Below, piece by piece: positions 44,240 through 54,379 of a DNA stretch of 64,000 nucleotides. Each line of letters starts with the position of its first letter. The first letter of the stretch is position 1. A program made the position numbers and the translations under genes. The notes below the pieces were generated by a model. That model was not told where the DNA came from. It was given only the letters and a program-made list of their open reading frames with translations, and made no database searches. Source of the stretch: Streptomyces europaeiscabiei (lineage in GTDB: Bacteria > Actinomycetota > Actinomycetes > Streptomycetales > Streptomycetaceae); NCBI RefSeq assembly GCF_036346855.1, contig NZ_CP107841.1, forward strand, positions 9,552,001-9,616,000. The letters are read 5' to 3'.

Positions 44240-46621
44240 ATGACCAAGGTCGAACACCAGAACGTCACCGTACTTTCCGACGACGAGCTGCGCACCCTGG
44301 ACGCCCACTGGCGGGCCGCCAACTACCTGACCGCGGGCCAGATCTACCTCATGGCCAACCCCCTGCTGACCGAGCCCCTGCGACCGGAACACATCAAGCC
44401 CCGGCTCCTCGGCCACTGGGGCACCTCGCCCGGCCTGAACCTCGTGTACACGCACCTCAACCGGGTGATCAAGGCGCGTGGCCTCGACGCGCTGTGCGTG
44501 TGGGGCCCGGGACACGGCGGGCCTTCCGTGCTGGCCAACTCGTGGCTGGAGGGCAGCTACAGCGAGACCTACCCCGACGTGCCGCGCGACGCGGAGGGCA
44601 TGGCACGGCTCTTCCGGCAGTTCTCCTTCCCCGGCGGGGTGCCCAGCCACGTCGCTCCGGAGACGCCCGGTTCCATCCACGAGGGCGGTGAACTCGGCTA
44701 CTCGCTGGCGCACGCGTACGGCGCCGCGCTCGACAACCCCGACCTGCTCGTGGCCTGTGTCATCGGGGACGGCGAGGCGGAGACCGGGCCACTGGCCGCC
44801 TCCTGGCACTCCAACAAGTTCCTCGACCCGGTGCACGACGGAGCGGTCCTGCCGATCCTGCACCTCAACGGCTACAAGATCGCCAATCCGACGGTGCTCT
44901 CCCGCATCCCGGAGAGCGAACTGGACGCGCTGCTGCGGGGATACGGCCATGTGCCCATCCACGTGACCGGTGACGACCCGACGCAGGTGCACCGCGCGAT
45001 GGCCAGGGCCGTCGACGAGGCGCTGGACCGCATCGCGATGATGCAGCGGTCAGCCCGCGAGGACGGAGTCGCCGAGCGTGTGCACTGGCCGGTGATCGTG
45101 CTGCGCACCCCGAAGGGCTGGACCGGCCCCGCCGAGGTCGACGGTGTGCCCGTCGAGGGAACCTGGCGCGCGCACCAGGTTCCACTGGCCGGTGTCCGGG
45201 AGAACCCGGAACATCTCAGCCAGTTGGAGGCCTGGCTGCGTTCGTACCGGCCCGCCGAACTGTTCGGCCCGGACGGCCGGCCCGTCGCCGACGTCCTCGC
45301 CTGTGTCCCCGAGGGACTCAGGCGCCTGGGCTCCACCCCACATGCCAACGGTGGACTCCTCGTCCGCGACCTGCCCATCCGCTCACTCGACGACTTCGCC
45401 GTACCGGTCGAGAAGCCGGGCACGACGCTGCACGAACCCACCCGGGTCCTCGGCGACCTCCTGGAGAAGGTCATGAACGACACCTGCCTGCGCCGGGACT
45501 TCAGGGTCGTCGGACCGGACGAGACCGCCTCCAACCGCCTTCAGGCCGTCTTCGACGCCAGCGGCAAGGCCTGGCAGGCCGAACACCTGCCCGTCGACGA
45601 ACACCTGGACCGGCACGGCCGGGTGATGGAGATCCTGTCCGAACACACCTGCCAGGGCTGGCTGGAGGGCTACCTCCTCACCGGCCGGCACGGACTGTTC
45701 TCCTGCTACGAGGCGTTCGTCCACATCGTCGACTCCATGGTCAACCAGCACATCAAATGGCTGAAGACCTCACGCGAGCTGCCCTGGCGTGCGCCCATCG
45801 CCTCCCTCAACTACCTGCTCACCTCGCACGTGTGGCGCCAGGACCACAACGGCTTCTCCCACCAGGACCCCGGCTTCGTCGACCACGTCCTCAACAAGAG
45901 CCCCGAGGTCGTACGCGTCTATCTGCCGCCGGACGCCAACACCCTGCTCTCGGTGGCGGACCACGCCCTGCGCAGCCGCGACTACGTCAACGTGATCGTG
46001 GCCGGCAAACAGCCCTGCTTCGACTGGCTGTCCATCGAGCAGGCCCGCGCCCACTGCGCGCGGGGCGCCGGGATCTGGGACTGGGCCGGCACCGAGAACG
46101 GCGGCGAACCGGATGCCGTCCTCGCCTGCGCCGGGGACGTGCCCACCCAGGAGGTGCTGGCCGCCGCCCAACTGTTGCGCCGCCACCTGCCGCAGCTCGC
46201 CGTCCGCGTCGTCAACGTGGTCGACATGACCCGGCTGCTCCCGCGCGAGGAACACCCGCACGGGATGAGCGACTTCGAGTACGAGGGACTGTTCACCACC
46301 GACAAGCCGGTGATCTTCGCCTACCACGGCTACCCGTGGCTGATCCACCGCCTCGCCTACCGCCGCACCGGCCACAAGAACCTGCACGTACGCGGCTACA
46401 AGGAGTCCGGCACCACCACGACACCGTTCGACATGGTCGTCCGCAACGACCTCGACCGCTACCGCCTGGTCATGGACGTCATCGACCGCGTCCCCGGCCT
46501 CGCGGTGCGCGCCGCCGCCGTACGCCGGCAGATGGCCGACGTCCGCACCCGCCACCATGCCTGGATCCGCGAACACGGCATCGACCTGCCCGAGGTCGCC
46601 GACTGGACCTGGAGCACCTGA
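44240..46621 (+). CDS. xfp: Phosphoketolase (xylulose-5-phosphate/fructose-6-phosphate)
   Basis: 793 residues, full length. The thiamine-pyrophosphate motif [20 protein letters not shown] is intact, as are [35 protein letters not shown] and [20 protein letters not shown]. It splits xylulose 5-phosphate or fructose 6-phosphate with phosphate to acetyl phosphate and an aldose phosphate, bypassing glycolysis. Combined with the alcohol dehydrogenases and PPK2 it forms an energy-saving module under low oxygen, as is known for actinobacterial dormancy clusters. Confidence 0.96.
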   Translation: MTKVEHQNVTVLSDDELRTLDAHWRAANYLTAGQIYLMANPLLTEPLRPEHIKPRLLGHWGTSPGLNLVYTHLNRVIKARGLDALCVWGPGHGGPSVLANSWLEGSYSETYPDVPRDAEGMARLFRQFSFPGGVPSHVAPETPGSIHEGGELGYSLAHAYGAALDNPDLLVACVIGDGEAETGPLAASWHSNKFLDPVHDGAVLPILHLNGYKIANPTVLSRIPESELDALLRGYGHVPIHVTGDDPTQVHRAMARAVDEALDRIAMMQRSAREDGVAERVHWPVIVLRTPKGWTGPAEVDGVPVEGTWRAHQVPLAGVRENPEHLSQLEAWLRSYRPAELFGPDGRPVADVLACVPEGLRRLGSTPHANGGLLVRDLPIRSLDDFAVPVEKPGTTLHEPTRVLGDLLEKVMNDTCLRRDFRVVGPDETASNRLQAVFDASGKAWQAEHLPVDEHLDRHGRVMEILSEHTCQGWLEGYLLTGRHGLFSCYEAFVHIVDSMVNQHIKWLKTSRELPWRAPIASLNYLLTSHVWRQDHNGFSHQDPGFVDHVLNKSPEVVRVYLPPDANTLLSVADHALRSRDYVNVIVAGKQPCFDWLSIEQARAHCARGAGIWDWAGTENGGEPDAVLACAGDVPTQEVLAAAQLLRRHLPQLAVRVVNVVDMTRLLPREEHPHGMSDFEYEGLFTTDKPVIFAYHGYPWLIHRLAYRRTGHKNLHVRGYKESGTTTTPFDMVVRNDLDRYRLVMDVIDRVPGLAVRAAAVRRQMADVRTRHHAWIREHGIDLPEVADWTWST

Positions 46622-46727
46622 GAACCCCTGCAGGGGCAGAGGAAGGAACCGGCCGATGGGATCGGCCCCGACTCCCGCAACGAGACGGGTGTCGGGGCCG
46701 GTGCCGTCCCCACCGAGTGGTCGACCG

Positions 46728-46952
46728 TCCCGGCACCACGGCAACCGTCCACGAGGCCTCGTGGAGGAGAACCCCTGCGGTTTCGCCCCACCGCGTGCCG
46801 GGGCGCGTGCCCACCACGACCGGCGCGGCACCGGCGGAGTGGTGGAGCAGGGCCTGAACCGGGGTGAGCAGAACGACGTCTTCGAGCACCGGCACCTCCC
46901 GGTACTTCTCCCGCCACGGACGCAGCACGTCCGCCAGGAGCTGCACCTCCTG
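46728..46952 (-). pseudogene. USP domain fragment (C-terminal half)
   Basis: Minus strand: LLADVLRPWREKYREVPVLE, VQALLHHSAGAAPVVVGTRP and LLHEASWTVAVVPG match the second half of a USP domain. The N-terminal half and the ATP loop are missing, and the upstream sequence belongs to an Rv1733c-like remnant. Confidence 0.7.
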
Positions 46953-47039
46953 GCCTCCCAGGTCGCGCGGTCCTTCTCCGGCACGGCGAAGGGCCACTCG
47001 GCGGCGCTGGAGGGTTTCCGGCCGCGGTACCCAGGACAC

Positions 47040-47469
47040 CCGACTCGACCGCCGCCGCTGTCGGATCCGTCGGCTCGGGGGACAAGACGTCCCTCGCCGT
47101 CCTGCCAGACCACGGCCTTGGATCCGGCCTCGAGACCGGCGGTCACCAAGATCCGGTCCGTACGGGGCGAGCCGTCGGGTGTCGTCCGGCGCACAGCGGC
47201 CATCCTCCGCCCCGTGGTTCCGCCGGGCACGGTGGCGATGCGCGGGACGTCGTTCAGGACGACGGCACGGACGGACTGCCGCTCGGCCCGCCGCCGTGCG
47301 AACACCTCACTCGCGGCATGGGCCGTCACCAGCCCGGCGACGGTGCCGCCCACGACGACGACCGCCCGGACGGCGAGCACGATCCAGCCTCCGCGATGTC
47401 GTCGCGGCGCCGCAGCGGATTGCCCCGCCAGCGCCACAGCCGCGCTTTCATGTACTCGCCCCTGGGCAT
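47040..47469 (-). pseudogene. Rv1733c-like membrane protein, frameshifted and truncated
   Basis: It starts MPRGEYMKARLWRWRGNPLR (47469), then after a frameshift continues WIVLAVRAVVVVGGTVAGLV (membrane helix), VFARRRAERQSVRAVVLNDV and GLEAGSKAVVWQDGEGRLV. This is the pattern of DosR-regulon Rv1733c homologues abundant in Streptomyces. The C-terminal second helix region is absent. A dormancy association supports the character of the cluster. Confidence 0.6.
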
Positions 47470-47652
47470 CGGTCCGTCCCTCCTCGTCGTACGGGTGACT
47501 CTTCGACGGTGACAGCCCGTACCGTGCTCCGGCATGAGCCGAAGAGGGCTCCCCTGCAGGGCTGTTCGGGACCGACTCGACAGCGAGGAGGGCCGTTGAG
47601 CCCAAGGCGTCGTGCGGCCCGACCGACCCCGTGCCAGGGCCCGGTGCCGGAC

Positions 47653-48075
47653 TCAGCCGGCCGAAGCAGAGACGGAGCCGCAGCCGGATCCGGAATCGGA
47701 TCCGGAATCGGAGACCGGCGACCCGGCGGCCGCCTCGGGCAGGCGGGAGCGGATGTCGAAAACGCCGGTCAGTCCGGTGTGGCGCAGGATCCGCAGAAAC
47801 GGGGAACTGTTCGTGACCAGCCGTAGCCGACCGTGCCGGGCCTTCACCCGGTTCCGCGCCCCGCACAGCACGCCCAGCCCGGTGCAGTCGATGAAGGAGA
47901 CCTGACGCAGGTCGAGCACCAGATCGGGGCCCGGACCGGAGGTCAGTGCGTCCAGGCGGGCCGCGAGCGAGGGCGCCGTCACGATGTCGAGCTCGCCTCG
48001 CAGAGTCACGACGGTCGTACCACCGACGGTGGGTTGCGTGCGGTACGGCGTGGACCTCGTGTGGTTGTCGTCCAT
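47653..48075 (-). CDS. STAS-domain anti-sigma-factor antagonist
   Basis: 140 residues from ATG 48075; a TTG 12 bp upstream is possible. The STAS core is GGTTVVTLRGELDIVTAPSL and VLDLRQVSFIDCTGLGVLC, with Ser/Thr near the expected phosphorylation position (DCTGLG), then LRILRHTGLTGVFDI. A low-complexity tail SDSGSDSGSGCGS is encoded by a 12-bp tandem repeat. Such proteins release sigma factors from anti-sigma kinases in response to stress. Confidence 0.88.
   Translation of the reverse strand: MDDNHTRSTPYRTQPTVGGTTVVTLRGELDIVTAPSLAARLDALTSGPGPDLVLDLRQVSFIDCTGLGVLCGARNRVKARHGRLRLVTNSSPFLRILRHTGLTGVFDIRSRLPEAAAGSPVSDSGSDSGSGCGSVSASAG
47686..47709. repeat. 12-bp tandem repeat encoding Ser-Asp-Ser-Gly tail
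   Basis: GGATCCGGAATC occurs twice head to tail (47686-47697, 47698-47709) at the 3' end of the STAS gene. Slippage there would add or remove four residues without shifting frame. Confidence 0.8.
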
Positions 48076-48155
48076 GGGACGAGACAACCCGTACCGACAA
48101 GGTGCGCGGAAGGGCTGTTCGGTCCCTGTTGTCCTGGCTCGACAGGGCCTGTAGG

Positions 48156-48208
48156 CCCTCCCCGCTGCCCGCCGACGGGGCAGGTGCCCCGTCGGCGGGC
48201 GGGGAGGG
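48156..48208. terminator. Very strong stem-loop in divergent STAS/ADH intergenic region
   Basis: 27-nt and 24-nt arms around a 2-nt loop (CCGCCGACGGGGCA-GG-TGCCCC core) with a small bulge; a second AGGGCC-TGTA-GGCCCT hairpin lies just before. It is located where promoters are expected, so it may be a relic terminator or a 5' UTR structure of the ADH gene. Confidence 0.55.
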
Positions 48209-48298
48209 CCGGACGGCCCAGGCGAAGCGTGCGGCCGAGGGACAAGCTGGATGTGTGGGGTGATCCCGGCACGCGATAGAAGGACGGTGAGGAGTGAA

Positions 48299-49369
48299 AT
48301 GAAAGGCTACGTATTCCACGGCCCCGGGCAGTCGGCCTGGGAGGAGATCCCGGACCCTGCCGTCAAGGAGCCCACCGACGCCATCGTGCGGGTCGACGCC
48401 GTGACCATCTGCGGCACCGACCTGCACATCCTCAGGGGCGATGTGCCCGAGGTGCATCCCGGCACGGTCCTGGGGCACGAGGCCGTCGGCGAGATCATGG
48501 AGGTCGGCGGCGACGTCCGGACCGTCCGTCCGGGCGACAGGGTGCTGGTCTCCTGCATCAGCGCCTGCGGGCGCTGCCGCTACTGCAGGGAGAGCGCCTA
48601 CGGCCAGTGCCGGGGCGGCGGAGGCTGGATTCTCGGCCACCTGATCGACGGCACCCAGGCCGAGTACGTCCGCGTCCCGTACACAGACCTGTCCGTCCAT
48701 GTGCTCCCCAGCGCGGTCGAGAGCAAGGACGCCGTACTGCTCGCGGACATCTTCCCGACGTCGTACGAGGTGGGCGTGCTCAACGGCCATGTACGCCCGG
48801 GCGACACCGTCGCCGTGGTCGGAGCAGGACCCATCGGCCTCGCGGCGATCGCCACGGCACGCCTGTTCGCACCCGAGCGGATCGTCGCCGTCGACCTGGC
48901 CACCTCCCGGCTGGACGCCGCCAAGCGGCTCGGCGCCGATGCCGTGGCCGACGCCCGTGAGGACCCCGAGCAACTGATCACGGACCTGACCGACGGGCTC
49001 GGCGCGGACGTGGCCATCGAGGCGGTCGGCGTCCCGGAGAGCTTCGAGATGTGCACGCGCATGGTGCGCCCCGGCGGCCACGTCGCCAATGTCGGCGTCC
49101 ACGGCAAGCCCGCAACGCTGCACCTCGAAGACCTGTGGATCAAGAACGTGACCATCACCACCGGCCTGGTCGACACCCACTCCACACCCACCCTGCTGCG
49201 CATGGCGGCCGCCGGCCGCCTGCCCACCGCGCAGCTGGTCACCCACACCTTCCCGCTGGACCGCATGGAGGAGGCGTACGACGTGTTCGCCCGGGCCGCC
49301 GACACCGGAGCCCTCAAGGTGATGCTCGGCGAGCAGCCGCACAAGGAGGTCGCCGTCCCGGCGGTCTGA
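48299..49369 (+). CDS. Zinc-dependent alcohol dehydrogenase
   Basis: 356 residues from ATG 48299 with GGTGAGGAG upstream. Ligands: ICGTDLHILRGDVPEV and GHEAVG (catalytic zinc), CGRCRYCRESAYGQC (structural zinc). The NAD(P) motif VVGAGPIGLAAIATARLF and VDTHSTPTLLRMAAAG are typical of the ADH group found beside USP genes in Streptomyces dormancy clusters. It probably works on short-chain alcohols or aldehydes. Only 43% or so similar by eye to the first ADH, so not a recent duplicate. Confidence 0.93.
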   Translation: MKGYVFHGPGQSAWEEIPDPAVKEPTDAIVRVDAVTICGTDLHILRGDVPEVHPGTVLGHEAVGEIMEVGGDVRTVRPGDRVLVSCISACGRCRYCRESAYGQCRGGGGWILGHLIDGTQAEYVRVPYTDLSVHVLPSAVESKDAVLLADIFPTSYEVGVLNGHVRPGDTVAVVGAGPIGLAAIATARLFAPERIVAVDLATSRLDAAKRLGADAVADAREDPEQLITDLTDGLGADVAIEAVGVPESFEMCTRMVRPGGHVANVGVHGKPATLHLEDLWIKNVTITTGLVDTHSTPTLLRMAAAGRLPTAQLVTHTFPLDRMEEAYDVFARAADTGALKVMLGEQPHKEVAVPAV

Positions 49370-49389
49370 CGCCACCCGGCTTCGGACTT

Positions 49390-49643
49390 CCGTCCCGAAC
49401 CCCGGTATCCGGATATCGCGGTGGAGACCGTCGCCGGGGAAGGCGGAGCGGTACCCGCGCTGGTGCGCGAGAGCGCGACCGCGGAGCTGACCGTCGTGGG
49501 AACACGCGGCGACCCGCGAGGCCGCCGTGGTCGTCATCGGCGCCCACCACCGTACGACCGTGCTCGGCACACGCCTCGGGCCGGTCGCCCACACCCTGCT
49601 GCACCGCGCGCACTGCCCCGTCGTCGTGGTCCCGAACGTATGA
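49390..49643 (+). pseudogene. USP fragment, two halves joined by deletion
   Basis: First piece PALVRESATAELTVVGTRGD (end of a domain 1 ATP loop), then in another frame EAAVVVIGAHHRTTVLGTRL, GPVAHTLLHRAHCPVVVVPNV and a stop at 49641-49643. About 130 codons between are missing. Confidence 0.7.
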
Positions 49644-49687
49644 CGGGACGTCTGTTGCGGCGGCACGCCCCCGACGGAGGCCCCCTC

Positions 49688-50247
49688 ATGCCCCCGTACC
49701 GGCACCGTCGGTCTGGACGGAACGGACGAAAGCCCGGCGGCGCCGGACTGGGCCGCTCGTGAAGCCGGGTATGTACGGGCTTCCCCTCCGTGTCGCGCAC
49801 GCGGGGGAGCGACAGCCCCATTCCCATGTGCCGTTCGCGGACGAGCCGGTGCCCCCGCCGAGCGCCGGAGCGGCCGGTTGTCGCGCGATGTCACACCACG
49901 ATGTGGTGCCGGGGCCGGACCTGTGTGCCCCCGACGACCACGTCCTCGCCTTCGCGTTCGGCGCCGCGGTCAGGCGTGACACAGGGTTGCGCGTTGTCCA
50001 CGGCTGGAGCAGGAGGACCTCACACGAATCGGCCGACGTGCTCCGCCCGTGGCAGCACTGGCCTTCCGGCATCGACGCGACGGAGGAAGCGGTGGTCGGC
50101 AACGCGGGTGCGCGGCTGGTGGACGCTTCGCGTGGTGCCTCGCTGGTCTTCCTGGGACGGCGCAACCGTAGGGCTCCCAGAGCCCGCGCCCCGGTGGCGC
50201 ACGGTGTCCTTCGGCCCGCCGTCGCGCCTGCCGCGGTCCTACCGCCC
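49688..50247 (+). pseudogene. USP gene, frameshifted
   Basis: N-terminal piece GTVGLDGTDESPAAPDWAAREA is followed by a long eroded section. Then in another frame VLAFAFGAAVRRDTGLRVVH, SADVLRPWQHWPSG and ARLVDASRGASLVFLGRRNR appear, ending VAPAAVLPP. It is the third USP-type relic in this cluster. Confidence 0.68.
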
Positions 50248-50273
50248 GACCGACAGCGTTCAGGTGGACCAAC

Positions 50274-50305
50274 GGAGCGGCACCGCGGGGGATCGGTGCC
50301 GCTCC
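50274..50305 (+). terminator. Stem-loop before sensor kinase gene
   Basis: Perfect 12-bp arms GGAGCGGCACCG / CGGTGCCGCTCC, 8-nt loop, T-rich tail TGTCTTC. The following 50306-50670 has no gene; it must hold the promoter of the kinase gene. Confidence 0.7.
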
Positions 50306-50670
50306 TGTCTTCAGTGTCCCTCGGATCACCCGGGCCCCACAGGGGCCGATGGTCCTGACCCGGGGCCCTTTCAGCGGCCGACACCGCCCTCCGTCGCGGG
50401 CAGAACTGCCGGGCCGCCCTCCGGTCGGGCCGCGCAACGGCGAGCACGCGACGTGGCCCGGCTCCGCGGCACGGAAGCAGTCCCCGGACTCGGGGCGCCG
50501 CCATGGTCGCCGCAGACGCCGATCCTCAGTCCGGACCGAAATCCTGGCCCTGACCGGGCAGTAGGGCGACTCGGCCGGATCCGCTACCACCCCAGGCTGC
50601 CGACGACTAACTTGGCAGATGACCGGACCGGTGGGGGTCCGTCGTACCAGGGGATCTGGAGGCGCAGCAG

Positions 50671-52389
50671 GTGGGAAGCCCCGACGAGGCCCGCGTACGG
50701 CTGCCGCAGCTGCGGCTGGACGAGCTGCTGGAGGAGCTGCAGGCCCGTCTGGACGCGGCCCGCGGCACCCGTGACCGGGTGCACAGCCTGCTGGAGGCGG
50801 TGCTCTCGGTCGGCCGGGAGCTGGACCTGGAGCAGGCCCTGCGCAGCATCGTGGAGGCCGCGGCGGTGCTGGTCGACGCGGAGTACGCGGCGCTCGGCGT
50901 GATCGGCCCCGACGGCAAGCGCCTCTCCGCCTTCCACACGGTGGGCGTGTCCGACGAGCAGATCGCCCGGATCGGACCGTATCCGGAGGGCCACGGCATC
51001 CTGGGAGAGCTGATCCACCACCCGGAGCCGCTGCGCCTGGCGAAGATCTCGGAGCACTCGGCGTCGTACGGATTCCCGCCCCATCACCCGCCGATGAACA
51101 CCTTCCTCGGCGTTCCGATCCGGGTCCGGGACCAGGTCTTCGGCAACCTGTACCTGACTGAGAAACGGGGCGGCGCCCAGTTCGACGAGGAGGACGTCTC
51201 GGTCACGCTCACGCTGGCCGTGGCCGCCGGAGTCGCGATCGACAATGCTCGGCTGTACGCGGAGTCCCGGCTGCGTGAGCGCTGGCTGCGGGCGAACGCC
51301 GAGATCGTCCACCGGCTGATGGCGGGCGGCGAGCGCGCCGAGGTCCTGGGACTCATCGCCGAACAGGCCCGGGAGATCACCGGTACGGCCCTGGCCGTGG
51401 TGGCCATGCCGATGGAGGAGACACAGTCGCTGTCGGTGGAGCTCGCCCTGGGCCACGGAGCGGACGCCCTCCAGGGCATGGTTCTGCCGATCCACGGCAC
51501 CCTGATCGGCGAGGCCTTCTCCGGCGCGACCGCCGTCACCAGCGCGGACGTCACCCACGACGAACGCATCTCGGTGGGACCACCCAGGTTCTCCGGCCTC
51601 GGCCCGGCCGTGGCCGTCCCCGTAGGGACGGGCGAGAGCGGCGTGCGCGGTGTCCTCCTGCTGGTGAGGGAGGCCGGGCACATCGCGTTCTCCGAGAGGG
51701 AGATCGACCTCCTGAAGGGCTTCGCCGCTCAGGCGGCGATCGCGATGGAGCTGGCGGAGCGCCGTCTGGAGGCCGAAGAGGTCGCGGTGCTCAAGGACCG
51801 GGACCGGATCGCCCGAGACCTGCACGACCTGGCCATCCAGCGGCTGTTCGCCACCGGCATGACCCTGCAGAGCGCGGGCCGTTTCATCGAGCACGCGGAG
51901 GCGTCCGAACGCGTGTCACGGGCGGTGGACGACCTCGACGACACCATCAAGATCATCAGATCCACGATCTTCGGCCTGCGCACGCGTGAGGGAACCGAGG
52001 GGAGCGGCCTGCGGGCCCGCGCCGTGCGGGTGGTGGGGGAAGCGGCGCCGGTGGTGGGCTTCGCTCCTGGCGTGCGGATGGAGGGCCTCCTGGACACCGA
52101 TGTACCGAAGGACATCGCCGACAACGTGGTGGCCGTCCTCTCCGAGGCCCTGACCAACATCGCCCGGCACGCCCGAGCCGACCGCGCGGAGGTCGTCCTC
52201 GCGACCGACGGGCGGGAGGTCCGGCTGTCGGTCACCGACAACGGCGTAGGCATTCCGCCCGACGGCCGCCGCAGCGGCCTGCGCAACATGGCGGAGAGGG
52301 CCGAACACCTGGGCGGCCGCCTCGAACTGACGGAACCCGCCGACGGCGGTACCTCGCTGATGTGGCGCGTGCCGGTGAAGCAGGGCTAG
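50671..52389 (+). CDS. GAF-GAF sensor histidine kinase (DevS/DosT-like)
   Basis: 572 residues from GTG 50671 (GGAGG 12 nt upstream). Two GAF domains (about 60-200 and 225-370) precede a HisKA_3 dimerisation segment with the phospho-accepting His in RIARDLHDLAIQRLFATGM and a HATPase_c domain (LSEALTNIARHARADRAEVV, VTDNGVGIPPDGRRSGLRNM). This is the architecture of mycobacterial DevS/DosT, where GAF-A binds haem and senses O2, CO and NO. His in GILGELIHHPEPLRL is a candidate axial ligand region. No response regulator gene adjoins it. Confidence 0.93.
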   Translation: MGSPDEARVRLPQLRLDELLEELQARLDAARGTRDRVHSLLEAVLSVGRELDLEQALRSIVEAAAVLVDAEYAALGVIGPDGKRLSAFHTVGVSDEQIARIGPYPEGHGILGELIHHPEPLRLAKISEHSASYGFPPHHPPMNTFLGVPIRVRDQVFGNLYLTEKRGGAQFDEEDVSVTLTLAVAAGVAIDNARLYAESRLRERWLRANAEIVHRLMAGGERAEVLGLIAEQAREITGTALAVVAMPMEETQSLSVELALGHGADALQGMVLPIHGTLIGEAFSGATAVTSADVTHDERISVGPPRFSGLGPAVAVPVGTGESGVRGVLLLVREAGHIAFSEREIDLLKGFAAQAAIAMELAERRLEAEEVAVLKDRDRIARDLHDLAIQRLFATGMTLQSAGRFIEHAEASERVSRAVDDLDDTIKIIRSTIFGLRTREGTEGSGLRARAVRVVGEAAPVVGFAPGVRMEGLLDTDVPKDIADNVVAVLSEALTNIARHARADRAEVVLATDGREVRLSVTDNGVGIPPDGRRSGLRNMAERAEHLGGRLELTEPADGGTSLMWRVPVKQG

Positions 52390-52464
52390 CCGAGGGCTAG
52401 CCGGCGAGCGGCTCCGGGCCATGGGGCCACGCGGTAACAGTGGCGACGGCGGACTCCGAGGATC

Positions 52465-52641
52465 CACGGGTTGCTCCGCGCATGCCACGACGATCATGCT
52501 GATGTCACCGAGAAAGCAGCTCTCCACGGGAGTCGGGCCCCGGGAGCCGAGTACGAGCATCTCCGACTCGGACGCCGCCTGGAGCAGTGCGTCCTGGGCG
52601 TCGTCGGCGACCAGGTTGCCGACGACGGTGAGGCCGGCGCG
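52465..52641 (-). pseudogene. USP domain fragment
   Basis: Minus strand: GLTVVGNLVADDAQDALLQA, SEMLVLGSRGPTPVESCFLG and SMIVVACAEQPV are the middle and end of a first USP domain. Both ends run into unrelated sequence. The neighbouring 52642-53141 contains no recognisable gene. Confidence 0.68.
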
Positions 52642-53141
52642 CAAGGGCCGAACGGCCCCTGCCGACGATGGAAAAGTGACGATGAAGCCCCGCACCGCCC
52701 CGCGCACCCCTGCGGCCCGGCGCGGACAGCGACCACTCCGGGCCCCGGCTCGGCCGGGTGGCCCACACGCTGCCGCACCACAGGCCGTGTCCGCCGACGA
52801 TCGTCGGCAACAGGTGTGGTCGACTGGCCGAACGTGAGATCAGGACCGACCGGTGACGGGTCACAGGGAGAGTACTCATGCCCGTACAGTCCCGCGACAC
52901 GCTCGCGCCCGTGCTGCGGGACGGATCTCTCCGGTGACGGAGGGCAGTCCCGCCGACTCACGGTGTCGATCTTCATGCCTGTGTAAGCCATGGTGTCCTC
53001 GTCCACGGCATCGTCGGAGCGTAGCCGCACGATGGGCATGGTCTTGGTCTTGTTGTCGGCACTGGTCAAAGGGGTCTCCTTCTGATGGGGGAGGGTTTGC
53101 GCCAGAGGGCCCAACTGCCGAACGGCGGCCTGCTGGGGCGG

Positions 53142-53482
53142 GATCTCGTGGACCCCGGTGACGCGGTCATCGAGTTCGCGTTCGACGCCGCTCGGTACCG
53201 CGAGGCCGTGCCGCGCGTCGTGCACGGCTGGAGCGTGCCGTCCTCCTACGGCGACGAGGACGCCCTGGAGCCTTGGAAGGACAAGTTCCCCGACGTCGAG
53301 GTGCGTACGCAGAGCGTGGTCGGCGGCGCGGGCGCCCACCTCGTGGACGCCTCGCGGGCGGCGGCGCTGATCGTCGTGGGACGACGGATCCGCCGTGCAC
53401 CGGTCGGCAGCCACATCGGTCGGTCACTCACGCGGTGCTGCACCACGCCTCGACGCCGGTGGCGGTGATCCCGCACGACTGA
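53142..53482 (+). pseudogene. USP second-domain fragment, frameshifted near its end
   Basis: VIEFAFDAARYREAVPRVVH, WKDKFPDVEVRTQSVVGGAG and ALIVVGRRIRRAPVGSHIG run in one frame; VTHAVLHHASTPVAVIPHD follows in a second frame. The domain is otherwise close to that of the intact protein at 40523-41428 and lacks the whole first domain. Confidence 0.72.
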
Positions 53483-53610
53483 TCACAGCCGGTCGGTACA
53501 CGGTCGTACGGGTTCTGGGAGCCGCTCCCAGGCCCCGTGGGCGCATGCCCGGCCGGTCGCGGGCATGGCAGCCGAGGGTCACGGCGACGACGACGCCGGT
53601 TGGGGTGTCA

Positions 53611-54273
53611 TCACGGCTTTCTCGAAGCCATCGGCTCGGTGCCCCCCATGTCGAGCCGGAACGGCGGATACGCGTCCGTCATCAGGGAGGCGTAGGCGGC
53701 GACCCGCAGCACCCACCGGTTGAGGCCGAGGATCAGGTCGAACAGGTCCGTGGGGTACTTCTCGGTGAAGGCCATGGTCACGGCGGCGATCAACGTCAGT
53801 ACGGCGACGAGCCCACCCTCCCACCAGCCGAGGTGCCAGCCGCCGACGAAGAAGCCGATGATGATGTAGTGCGGGATGGCCAGCAGCCACCACTTCACCA
53901 GCACCAGGCCGCGGGACAGGCGCTCGGGGTGGGCGATGTCCAGCCGTGCCGGGTAGTCGGGTTCCTCACCCAGACTGAACGGCGGGTACCGGTCCGTACC
54001 CAGGGCGCCGTACGAGTAGTAGGCGACGCGCCACGTCCAGCGCAGCACTCCCAGGTTGAAGTCGAACAGGGGGCGTGGATAGCGCTCGGTGAACAGGATG
54101 GCGAAGAACGCGATCACGCTGACCACGGTGAACGCGATCCAGAGGAAGAACAGCACCACGTAGTGGGGGATGACCAGGATCCACTTCACCAGCCACAGCC
54201 ACCGGGACAGCGGTGCGTCGAGCACCGCGTTCACCCGGACGGGGCGGTCCGGTACGTCTGCCACGGTCGTCAT
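53611..54273 (-). CDS. DUF4389 family membrane protein (two repeats)
   Basis: 220 residues from ATG 54273, preceded by AAGGAGTTGATCG. Two DUF4389 modules each show KWILVIPHYVVLFFLW-type helices (KWWLLAIPHYIIIGFFVGGW in the second) and RYPRPLFDFNLGVLRW / KYPTDLFDLILGLNRWVLRV. Function unknown; likely four or five membrane helices. Common near dormancy or lipid-stress genes in actinobacteria. Intact among broken neighbours. Confidence 0.83.
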   Translation of the reverse strand: MTTVADVPDRPVRVNAVLDAPLSRWLWLVKWILVIPHYVVLFFLWIAFTVVSVIAFFAILFTERYPRPLFDFNLGVLRWTWRVAYYSYGALGTDRYPPFSLGEEPDYPARLDIAHPERLSRGLVLVKWWLLAIPHYIIIGFFVGGWHLGWWEGGLVAVLTLIAAVTMAFTEKYPTDLFDLILGLNRWVLRVAAYASLMTDAYPPFRLDMGGTEPMASRKP

Positions 54274-54379
54274 GTCGATCAACTCCTTCGGCCGATGACG
54301 CTGCCTGCAGGAAGAGGCCCAGGACCAGCGTGACCACAGAACGGGCGCGGCCGCGAGGCAGACCGATGCGGCCCTGGGG

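Noticed and set aside
40463..48298. DosR/OsdR-type palindromes before USP, ADH and phosphoketolase genes
   Set aside because: Searched by eye for GGGAC-type inverted repeats in the intergenic regions; only ordinary hairpins were found.
45770..49894. Continuous open frame of about 1370 codons on the minus strand, antisense to phosphoketolase and an ADH gene
   Set aside because: High-GC shadow frame: composition is biased, it lies antisense to two well conserved enzymes, and only short pieces of it (Rv1733c-like relic) resemble proteins.
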